From: Microbacteriaceae bacterium
GTDB lineage: Bacteria; Actinomycetota; Actinomycetes; Actinomycetales; Microbacteriaceae
Direction of reading: 5' to 3'
DNA length: 6,653 bases
NCBI GenBank assembly: GCA_025463615.1
Contig: JAODAU010000264.1
Location: forward strand, 1-6,653
The notes beneath the pieces were generated by a model that saw only the letters and a list, made by a program, of their open reading frames with translations, was not told the origin of the DNA and did not search any database. A program made the translations under genes and the position numbers. Shown here piece by piece: positions 1 through 4,709 of this stretch (positions are counted from its first letter, which is position 1; every line of letters begins with the position of its first letter).

Positions 1-411
1 GTGAAGTATCTGGTCGGCCAGCTCGCCGCCTCCAAGAAGACCAAGTTCGCGGCACTGCAGGAGTTCATGCCGAACGCCGATCCGGCCGACTGGTACCGCA
101 TCACGGCGGGCCAACGCGTGCAGGTCATCAAGAAGGATCCCGAGAAGGGCGGAGTGCTGCAGTTCGGCACCGAGGTGGTGACCGCCGCCGACGGCAGTAT
201 CGCGGGCCTGCTCGGGGCCTCGCCCGGGGCATCCACCGCCGTTCCGATCATGCTCGACGTGCTCGAGCGCTGCTTCCCCGACCGCATGGCGGGCTGGATG
301 CCGCAGCTCAAGCTCATGGTGCCGAGCTACGGCACGAAGCTCTCGGACGACCCGAAGCTCGCGGGCAAGACCCTCGCCGCCACGCAGAAGGCGCTCGAGA
401 TCACTCGTTGA
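1..411 (+). CDS. mqo: Malate:quinone oxidoreductase, C-terminal part (5' truncated by window edge)
   Basis: This is the last 136 residues of a membrane-associated FAD enzyme that oxidises L-malate to oxaloacetate and passes electrons to the quinone pool. It joins the TCA cycle to the respiratory chain. The recognisable C-terminal blocks are [14 protein letters not shown] (about 34-47), LQFGTEVV (53-60) and [12 protein letters not shown] (69-80), the glycine-rich stretch typical of Mqo, followed by a conserved tail ([14 protein letters not shown]). The family is about 490-500 aa, so roughly 350 residues lie upstream of base 1. The GTG at base 1 is an internal Val codon and not a start. The frame ends in TGA at 409-411. 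The downstream ABC-F gene is on the same strand 133 bp away and appears to have its own promoter. Family assignment is from recognised sequence and is fairly secure. Confidence 0.93.
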   Translation: MKYLVGQLAASKKTKFAALQEFMPNADPADWYRITAGQRVQVIKKDPEKGGVLQFGTEVVTAADGSIAGLLGASPGASTAVPIMLDVLERCFPDRMAGWMPQLKLMVPSYGTKLSDDPKLAGKTLAATQKALEITR

Positions 412-418
412 GCTGTGA

Positions 419-448
419 TTGACCGCGTAGCGGGGCCGGTGTTAGTCT
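419..448 (+). promoter_or_regulatory. Candidate promoter of the ABC-F gene and its leader
   Basis: A TTGACC hexamer (419-424, five of six matches to the -35 consensus) is followed after 18 bp by TAGTCT (443-448), which fits the loose actinobacterial -10 pattern TAnnnT. Initiation would be expected near 454-456. This would give a leader of about 90 nt before the ABC-F start and place the Met-Lys-Leu mini-ORF only a few bases from the mRNA 5' end. The -10 lies inside the loop of the dyad at 426-461. Inferred from sequence only. Confidence 0.45.
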
Positions 449-461
449 CGACCCCGCTATG
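426..461 (+). terminator. Dyad after mqo: possible terminator and/or operator
   Basis: CGTAGCGGGG (426-435) pairs with CCCCGCTATG (452-461), giving nine Watson-Crick pairs and one G-U around a 16-nt loop. It starts 15 bp after the mqo stop, so a role in ending mqo transcripts is likely. It is followed only by AAGCTTTAG, a poor T-tract, as is common in high-GC actinobacteria. As DNA, the perfect 8-bp core TAGCGGGG-N16-CCCCGCTA flanks the candidate -10 of the next gene, so it could also be a repressor site. The sequence alone does not decide between the two. Confidence 0.5.
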
Positions 462-470
462 AAGCTTTAG
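459..470 (+). CDS. Candidate three-codon leader peptide Met-Lys-Leu (uORF) upstream of ABC-F
   Basis: ATG AAG CTT TAG encodes Met-Lys-Leu-stop 75 nt before the ABC-F start. It has no convincing Shine-Dalgarno site, but the predicted transcript start (about 454-456) would make it almost leaderless, a mode that actinobacteria use often. The last base of its stop codon is the first base of an anti-Shine-Dalgarno strand (470-480). A ribosome held here would therefore prevent that strand from pairing with the ABC-F ribosome-binding site. Short leader peptides with a basic residue before Leu occur among drug-sensing erm leaders (established family knowledge). The assignment here is inference, since a four-codon ORF can arise by chance. 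Confidence 0.35.
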   Translation: MKL

Positions 471-541
471 TCACCCTTCCCTCCCGCGTCCGCGGCTCTG
501 CCCGGCGGGAATCGCTCGTTAATCGAGATCGGAACGGTGAC
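470..541 (+). promoter_or_regulatory. Predicted translational attenuator: RBS-sequestering three-way RNA structure
   Basis: GTCACCCTTCC (470-480) pairs with GGAACGGTGAC (531-541) in 10 of 11 positions, with one C-C mismatch at 476/535. The right arm contains the only candidate ribosome-binding site (GGAACGG, 531-537) ahead of the ATG at 545. Two further hairpins fit inside: TCCCGC 482-487 with GCGGGA 505-510, and CTCG 515-518 with CGAG 524-527 (loop TTAAT). Together they form a three-way junction. A competing small hairpin, CCGC 484-487 with GCGG 492-495, excludes the first inner one. The layout matches the inducible leaders of ribosome-targeting resistance genes. No folding energy was computed. 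Confidence 0.5.
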
Positions 542-544
542 CGC

Positions 545-2152
545 ATGCCTGCGCGCACATCCACATTCAGCGACTACATCCACGTCTCCGCGCTCAGTCG
601 CAGCTTCGGCGACCGGCGCGTGCTCAGCGACATCGACCTCGTCGTGCAGCCCGGCAGCCGGGTCGGGCTCATCGGCGAGAACGGGGCTGGCAAGTCCACC
701 CTGCTGCGCACGATCGCCGGCGTCGAGCCCGCGGATGCCGGTGCGCTCAGCACTCCACGCCGGCTCGGTCTCCTGCGGCAGGAGGTGGGTGTCGGCGGCT
801 CCGTGCGGCAGCTTCTCGAGTCGGCGATGGCCGAGGTGCGGGGCATCGAAGCTGAGCTGGAGGCCGCGGCATCCGCCATCGAGGCTGTGGGCGGGGCAGA
901 GCGCTACGACGCGGCTCTGGTCGCCGCGACCCGCGCCGAGGTCTGGTCGGTCGAGGCCCGCCGCGACGAACTGCTCGAGGGTCTCGGCGTCGCCGGGCTG
1001 CCGCTCGACCGCGCGCTCGACGAGGTGTCGGGCGGCCAGCGGTCGCGCTTCGCGCTCGCCGGCCTGCTGTTGGAGCGGCCGGACGCCCTGTTGCTCGACG
1101 AGCCGACCAACCACCTGGACGACTCCGCCGTCGAGTTCCTGCGCCGGCAGCTGCTCGGCTGGCAGGGGCCGGTGCTGTTCGCGAGCCACGACCGCGCGTT
1201 CCTCGACGAGGTCGCGACGGACCTCGTCGACATCGACCCGTCGCGCTCCGGCGTGTGCCGGTTCGGCGGGGGATACAGCGACTACCTCGCCGAGAAGGCG
1301 GCCGAGCGCGGGCGCTGGGAGGCGCAGTTCGCGGCCGAGCAGGAGGAATTGACGCGGCTGCGGGCTGCGACGAACGTGACGGCGCGGGACGTCTCGAACG
1401 ACCGCGGCCCGCGCGACAACGACAAGTTCCTCGCCGCGTTCAAGTCCGGCAAGATCGACGTGGCCGTGCGCCGCCGCGTGCGCAACGCCCAGGTGCGGCT
1501 CGCGACCCTCGAGCGGGAGCAGGTGCGCAAGCCGCCGGCCCCGCTCGAGTTCGGCGGCATCCCGCACGGCTCACACCCGCTCGAACCGGGGGTGCTCGTG
1601 CAGGTGGCGGGCGCCCGGGTCTCCGGGCGCTTCGAGGTGCAGCACCTGCAGGTCGGCAGCGGCTCGCGGATGCTCGTCACCGGCGCCAATGGGTCGGGCA
1701 AGTCATCCCTGCTCACCGCGCTCGCCGGCCGGCTGTCGCTCGACTCCGGCAGCATCGAGCGGCGGAAGGGTCTGCGGATGGCGCTGCTCGAGCAGGACGT
1801 GCGCTTCGCCGACCCGTCGCTCTCGCCGCGCGCGATCTACGACGGGATGGTGGGGGAGCGGCGCGCCGAATCCGTGCCGCTGTCGGGCCTCGGCCTGGTC
1901 GCCCCGCGTGACCTCGACCGGCCCGTCGGCGTGCTCTCGGTCGGGCAGCAGCGCCGCCTCGCGCTCGCGCTCATCATCGCGCGGCCGCCGCACCTGTTCC
2001 TGCTCGACGAGCCGACCAACCACCTCTCGCTCACCCTCGCGACCGAGCTCGAGGATGCCCTGGGCGCCTACCCGGGTGCGGTGGTCGTCGCCAGCCACGA
2101 CCGCTGGCTGCGCCGCCGCTGGGCGGGCGAGCGCTTCGCCATGGCGGCGTAG
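545..2152 (+). CDS. ABC-F family ATPase, probable ribosome-protection / antibiotic-resistance type
   Basis: A 535-aa soluble protein with two ABC ATPase domains and no membrane segment, as in ABC-F proteins, which bind the ribosomal E site and act on translation or dislodge antibiotics. NBD1 has Walker A GENGAGKS (44-51), signature VSGGQRSR (161-168), Walker B LLLDEPTNHLD (182-192) with catalytic Glu186, and H-loop SHD (214-216). NBD2 has Walker A GANGSGKS (380-387), a divergent signature LSVGQQRR (464-471), Walker B LFLLDEPTNHLS (484-495) and SHD (517-519). The charged linker (about 245-330, including RDNDKF at 290-295 and a basic RRRVRNAQVRL stretch) is the P-site tRNA interaction/antibiotic-resistance region. 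The short linker and the NBD2 ending DEPTNHLS resemble actinobacterial resistance ABC-Fs more than housekeeping EttA, but drug specificity cannot be read from the sequence. ATG 545 is preceded by GGAACGG (531-537, 7-nt spacing). The leader suggests inducible translation. The gene stands alone between mqo and a radical SAM gene with its own promoter. Confidence 0.88.
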   Translation: MPARTSTFSDYIHVSALSRSFGDRRVLSDIDLVVQPGSRVGLIGENGAGKSTLLRTIAGVEPADAGALSTPRRLGLLRQEVGVGGSVRQLLESAMAEVRGIEAELEAAASAIEAVGGAERYDAALVAATRAEVWSVEARRDELLEGLGVAGLPLDRALDEVSGGQRSRFALAGLLLERPDALLLDEPTNHLDDSAVEFLRRQLLGWQGPVLFASHDRAFLDEVATDLVDIDPSRSGVCRFGGGYSDYLAEKAAERGRWEAQFAAEQEELTRLRAATNVTARDVSNDRGPRDNDKFLAAFKSGKIDVAVRRRVRNAQVRLATLEREQVRKPPAPLEFGGIPHGSHPLEPGVLVQVAGARVSGRFEVQHLQVGSGSRMLVTGANGSGKSSLLTALAGRLSLDSGSIERRKGLRMALLEQDVRFADPSLSPRAIYDGMVGERRAESVPLSGLGLVAPRDLDRPVGVLSVGQQRRLALALIIARPPHLFLLDEPTNHLSLTLATELEDALGAYPGAVVVASHDRWLRRRWAGERFAMAA

Positions 2153-2156
2153 CGCG

Positions 2157-2199
2157 CCCGTCAACAGGACGGATCGGCCCCAAACACCCGTCAACAGGA
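2157..2199. repeat. Two identical 13-bp direct repeats, 30 bp apart
   Basis: CCCGTCAACAGGA occurs at 2157-2169 and again at 2187-2199, so the copies are exactly 30 bp apart, about three helical turns. A partial inverted third copy (TCCTGTTCGCGGG, 2226-2238) forms the right arm of the hairpin at 2187-2238. Either direct copy could pair with the inverted one, giving alternative RNA structures. No protein known to bind this sequence is recognised. It could be an operator or a small dispersed intergenic repeat. Confidence 0.6.
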
Positions 2200-2238
2200 T
2201 CATCGCGCGGGTTGCGACGCGATCATCCTGTTCGCGGG
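2187..2238 (+). terminator. Large intergenic hairpin between ABC-F and radical SAM genes
   Basis: Bases 2187-2207 pair with 2218-2238: 18 Watson-Crick pairs, one G-U (2191/2234) and two C-C mismatches (2192/2233 and 2201/2224), around a 10-nt loop (CGGGTTGCGA). This is by far the strongest palindrome noticed in the window. It starts 35 nt after the ABC-F stop and ends 13 bp before the next -35 element, the right place for a terminator insulating the SOS promoter. No T-tract follows (TGGCAGCGG), so classical intrinsic termination is uncertain. A mobile palindromic repeat or mRNA 3'-end stabiliser are alternatives. Confidence 0.55.
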
Positions 2239-2251
2239 TGGCAGCGGACGA

Positions 2252-2280
2252 TTGACAGACATTCGTAGATATGTTCGAAT
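2252..2280 (+). promoter_or_regulatory. Promoter of the radical SAM gene, predicted leaderless
   Basis: A perfect -35 TTGACA (2252-2257) is followed after a 17-bp spacer by TCGAAT (2275-2280; matches TATAAT at positions 1, 4, 5 and 6). The expected transcription start is about 2286-2288, which coincides with the ATG at 2287. The only purine-rich stretch nearby, GAGG (2281-2284), is two bases from the ATG and too close to act as a Shine-Dalgarno site. This supports leaderless initiation. A LexA-type box overlaps the spacer and the -10. Confidence 0.7.
2262..2279. promoter_or_regulatory. LexA (SOS) box, actinobacterial type
   Basis: TTCGTAGATATGTTCGAA matches the palindromic actinobacterial/Gram-positive LexA consensus TTCGAACATATGTTCGAA at 16 of 18 positions. 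The right half-site is perfect; the left differs at 2266 (T for A) and 2268 (G for C). The outer dyad extends to CATTCG (2260-2265) and CGAATG (2276-2281). The site lies between the -35 and the end of the -10, so bound LexA would block RNA polymerase. Consensus knowledge is from memory; the match was scored by hand. Confidence 0.75.
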
Positions 2281-2286
2281 GAGGCA

Positions 2287-3360
2287 ATGAGGTGGAGTGG
2301 GCAGGAACTCGCGGCGGAGGCGCCCGCCGCGCTGCCCGGGCTCGCCCGGCTGTCGAACTTCGTGCGGTCGGTCTCGACCCCGGAATTCGCCGGGATCACC
2401 TTCCACGAGGTGATGGCCAAGAGCGCGCTCAACCGGGTGCCGACCCAGAGCGACATGCCCTTCGGCTGGACCATCAACCCCTACCGGGGTTGCAGTCATT
2501 CCTGTGTTTACTGCTTCGCCCGCAAGACCCACGAATACCTCGACCTCGACGCCGGCAAGGACTTCGACAGCGAGATCGTCGTGAAGGTGAACGTGGCCGA
2601 GGTGCTGGGTCGGGAGCTCGCGAAGCCGAGCTGGGGGCATCATCCGGTGGCGCTGGGCACGAACACCGACCCGTACCAGCGGGCAGAGGGCCGCTACCGG
2701 CTCATGCCGGGCATCATCGCGGCGCTCGCCGACTCGGGCACGCCGTTCAGCATCCTCACCAAGGGCACGCTGCTGCGCCGCGACCTGCCGCTGCTCGCCG
2801 AGGCCGCCACGGTGGTGCCGGTGGGGCTCGCGATGTCGATCGCGATCTACGACGACGAGCTGCAGCAGTCGGTCGAACCGGGCACGCCGAGCACGGCCGC
2901 CCGGCTCGCCACGGTCGCGGCGGCGCGCGAGCTGGGCCTGCCGTGCGAGGTCTTCATGATGCCGATCCTCCCGTACCTCACCGACACCCGCGATCACCTG
3001 GAGCGTGCGCTCGGCCAGATCCGGGATGCCGGCGCGACCTCGGTGCTCTACACCGCACTGCACCTGCGGCCCGGCACGAAGGAGTGGTTCATGCTGTGGC
3101 TGGAGCGGGAGCATCCGGAGCTCGTGGGCCGTTACCGCGAGCTGTACGGCACCGGCGCCTACGCACCGAAGGGGTATCGCCGCTGGCTGGGCGCCAAGAT
3201 CGCGCCGATGATCCGCAGCTTCGGCCTGCAGCACGGCGACCCCGACCCGGCGACCGGCAGCGTGCGGTCCGTGGCGCTCGCCCGCGGTCGTGACGTGGAT
3301 GCCCGCCTCAACCTCATCCACGCCGAGCTGCCGGTGCCCACCAACCCCACCCTCTTCTGA
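2287..3360 (+). CDS. Rv2578c-family radical SAM protein (SplB-like)
   Basis: A 357-aa radical S-adenosylmethionine protein. The [4Fe-4S]-binding motif is C69-x3-C73-x2-C76 within RGCSHSCVYCFAR. It is followed by HEYLDLDAGKDFD (82-94), the family block GTNTDPYQRAEGRYRLMPG (about 123-141) and TPFSILTKGTLLRRDLPLL, all typical of the actinobacterial Rv2578c family, which is distantly related to spore photoproduct lyase SplB. The substrate is unknown. The start at 2287 gives the N-terminus MRWSGQ, close to family members, and coincides with the predicted transcription start. The gene is single, bounded by a hairpin upstream and another downstream. The LexA-type box over its promoter points to induction by DNA damage. 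As I recall, the M. tuberculosis homologue has been listed among SOS-box genes, so a repair or nucleic-acid role is plausible but unproven. Confidence 0.9.
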   Translation: MRWSGQELAAEAPAALPGLARLSNFVRSVSTPEFAGITFHEVMAKSALNRVPTQSDMPFGWTINPYRGCSHSCVYCFARKTHEYLDLDAGKDFDSEIVVKVNVAEVLGRELAKPSWGHHPVALGTNTDPYQRAEGRYRLMPGIIAALADSGTPFSILTKGTLLRRDLPLLAEAATVVPVGLAMSIAIYDDELQQSVEPGTPSTAARLATVAAARELGLPCEVFMMPILPYLTDTRDHLERALGQIRDAGATSVLYTALHLRPGTKEWFMLWLEREHPELVGRYRELYGTGAYAPKGYRRWLGAKIAPMIRSFGLQHGDPDPATGSVRSVALARGRDVDARLNLIHAELPVPTNPTLF

Positions 3361-3382
3361 GGCCCAAGCCGGGGCACAAAAT

Positions 3383-3410
3383 CGGCGAAATCACCCACGA
3401 AACGGCGAAA
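3383..3410. repeat. Short CGGCGAAA direct repeats downstream of the radical SAM gene
   Basis: CGGCGAAA occurs at 3383-3390 and 3403-3410, exactly 20 bp apart (about two helical turns). A third CGAAA lies between them at 3398-3402. They lie about 40-70 bp upstream of the candidate -10 of the two-component operon, where an activator or its own response regulator could bind. No known factor is recognised, and the repeats are short enough to be chance. Confidence 0.3.
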
Positions 3411-3411
3411 A

Positions 3412-3428
3412 CCCCCGCTTTGCGGGGT
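3412..3428 (+). terminator. Short GC hairpin after the radical SAM gene
   Basis: CCCCGC (3413-3418) and GCGGGG (3422-3427) form a perfect 6-bp stem with a TTT loop, 52 nt after the radical SAM stop. There is no T-tract on the + strand. On the - strand the hairpin is followed by TTTTCG, so it looks more like a minus-strand intrinsic terminator, although no minus-strand gene is seen. It may separate the radical SAM gene from the two-component operon. Confidence 0.45.
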
Positions 3429-3447
3429 ACGCGCGCGCGGCGCCGAC

Positions 3448-3456
3448 TGCAATACT
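3448..3456 (+). promoter_or_regulatory. Candidate extended -10 promoter of the two-component operon
   Basis: TGCAATACT contains an extended -10 TG followed by AATACT (3451-3456; four of six matches to TATAAT). No good -35 is present at 16-18 bp. Initiation would fall at about 3462-3465, at or just before the GTG codon at 3465. A 12-bp alternating purine-pyrimidine tract (ACGCGCGCGCG, from 3429) lies directly upstream. Weak evidence, but this is the only promoter-like site in the gap. Confidence 0.35.
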
Positions 3457-3509
3457 GAAACTCCGTGCCGGCGGTGTGGACGACCGGCGATCGAGGGGGG
3501 AGTGCGCGC

Positions 3510-4709
3510 GTGTCGCTCGGCCTGCCCTCCCACATCGCGGTGCGCATCGTCAGCTCGTCGTTCGTGCGCGGGCTGCACGCGATCGCGCTGACCTGCCTCG
3601 TGGCGGCCTTCGCGGCGGCGGCGATCTACCAGATCGCGCGCGAGGACGACATCATCTGGCCCGCGATGATCGCGATCATCCCGATGGCCGTGCTGCTCTG
3701 GTCGCATCGCCGCACGCGAAGCCTGTTCTTCGCGATCAGCTACCTCTGGGTCGGCGCCGTGTGCACCTACTGGTACCTGGTCACCTTCTACTCGCAGTCC
3801 CCGCCGATCCTGGCCGGCGACGCCTTCTCGATCGCGCTGCCGAAGATCGCCCTCGTGATGGTGGGCGGATCGGGCATCGGGCTCTCGGTGCGCCTCGCCT
3901 GGACGGTGATCGGCTACGTCTCCGCCGAGATCGCGGGCGGCGCGGCGCTCGTGGTCACCGGTCACCGGCTCGCCTTCGACCCGGAGACCTTCCTGGCCTT
4001 CGCCGCCACCGTCGCGATCATCGCGCTCGCCTCGGTGAGCCGGCGCGCGGCCCGCCGCGCCCAGCCGCTGCTGCATCGCGCCGTGCGCGACGAGCAGCTC
4101 GCCACCATGCGCCACACGATCGAGACCCGCGCGGCGGCCCTCATGCACGACACCGTGCTCAGCCACCTCGCCGCGCTCTCCGGCTCGCAGGGATCCACCG
4201 TGCAGCCGCTGCTGCGCGCCCAGATGGAGCGGGACCTCGAGATCCTCGTCGGCGAGGAGTGGCTCGACGAACCCGGCGCGGAGGAGACGGCGGATGCGCG
4301 GGCCGAGTGGCAGCAGAGCGCGCTGTTCGAGGCCATCCAGTCGGCACGACTCCAGGGGCTGGAGGTGGAGGCCACCGGTGACCTGACCGCGGTGTCGCGG
4401 CTGCGGCGGGAGGCATCCGCCGCCCTCGGGCTCGCGGTGACGCAGTGCCTGGTGAACGTGCTGAAGCATTCCGGCACCATGCGCGCGGAGGTCGTGGCCT
4501 ACGGGTCGGATGACGAGGTCACCGTCATGGTCATCGACGCGGGCCGCGGCTTCACCGAGGCCGAGACCGGGGCCGACCGGCTGGGGCTCCGCCAGTCGGT
4601 GCGCAAGCGCATGGAGTCGGTGGGCGGCTCGGTGCAGGTCTGGTCGACGCCGGGGCGCGGCACGTCGATCGTCATCCGCCTGCCCGCCGAACCGGAGGCT
4701 GCATCGTGA
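3510..4709 (+). CDS. Six-TM sensor histidine kinase, NarL/DesK-like (HisKA_3 type)
   Basis: A 399-aa membrane kinase (from GTG 3510). About six hydrophobic segments lie at roughly 21-43, 48-65, 72-93, 107-128, 132-152 and 160-178. A dimerisation helix follows, with the phosphoacceptor in LMHDTVLSHL (His213, Asp214), and then an ATP-binding domain: N-box CLVNVLKHSG (Asn317, His320), G1 DAGRGF (343-348), and a G2/lid region with GLRQSVRKRMESVGG (359-373) and PGRGTSIVIRLP (381-392). It has no extracytoplasmic sensor domain, so sensing is probably within the membrane or through the partner protein. GTG 3510 is chosen because GAGGGGGGA (3493-3501) lies 8 nt upstream. An in-frame GTG at 3465, adding 15 residues, would fit a leaderless transcript from the -10 at 3451-3456. 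The stop overlaps the next start (GTGA, 4706-4709). The likely target is the response regulator at 5862. Confidence 0.85.
   Translation: MSLGLPSHIAVRIVSSSFVRGLHAIALTCLVAAFAAAAIYQIAREDDIIWPAMIAIIPMAVLLWSHRRTRSLFFAISYLWVGAVCTYWYLVTFYSQSPPILAGDAFSIALPKIALVMVGGSGIGLSVRLAWTVIGYVSAEIAGGAALVVTGHRLAFDPETFLAFAATVAIIALASVSRRAARRAQPLLHRAVRDEQLATMRHTIETRAAALMHDTVLSHLAALSGSQGSTVQPLLRAQMERDLEILVGEEWLDEPGAEETADARAEWQQSALFEAIQSARLQGLEVEATGDLTAVSRLRREASAALGLAVTQCLVNVLKHSGTMRAEVVAYGSDDEVTVMVIDAGRGFTEAETGADRLGLRQSVRKRMESVGGSVQVWSTPGRGTSIVIRLPAEPEAAS

Noticed and set aside
467..1567. 366-codon minus-strand frame across the ABC-F gene
   Set aside because: A high-GC shadow with no domain. The + strand has both complete sets of ABC motifs.
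2279..2290. Four-codon ORF ATG AGG CAA TGA overlapping the radical SAM start
   Set aside because: If transcription begins at about 2287, as the promoter predicts, this ORF is not in the mRNA. It is probably a by-product of the LexA box sequence.
2200..3321. 373-codon open frame on the minus strand across the radical SAM gene
   Set aside because: It mirrors the real gene, has low-complexity Arg/Gly/His-rich composition and no recognisable domain. The + frame has a clear CxxxCxxC motif and family blocks.
3408..3427. Minus-strand intrinsic terminator (GC stem then TTTT on the minus strand)
   Set aside because: The structure is real, but no minus-strand gene ends here, so it is listed only as a hairpin in the + strand gap.
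3159..4469. 436-codon minus-strand frame across the radical SAM end and the kinase
   Set aside because: It spans two real + genes and their intergenic gap, and its His/Arg/Gly-rich translation is typical of antisense shadows.
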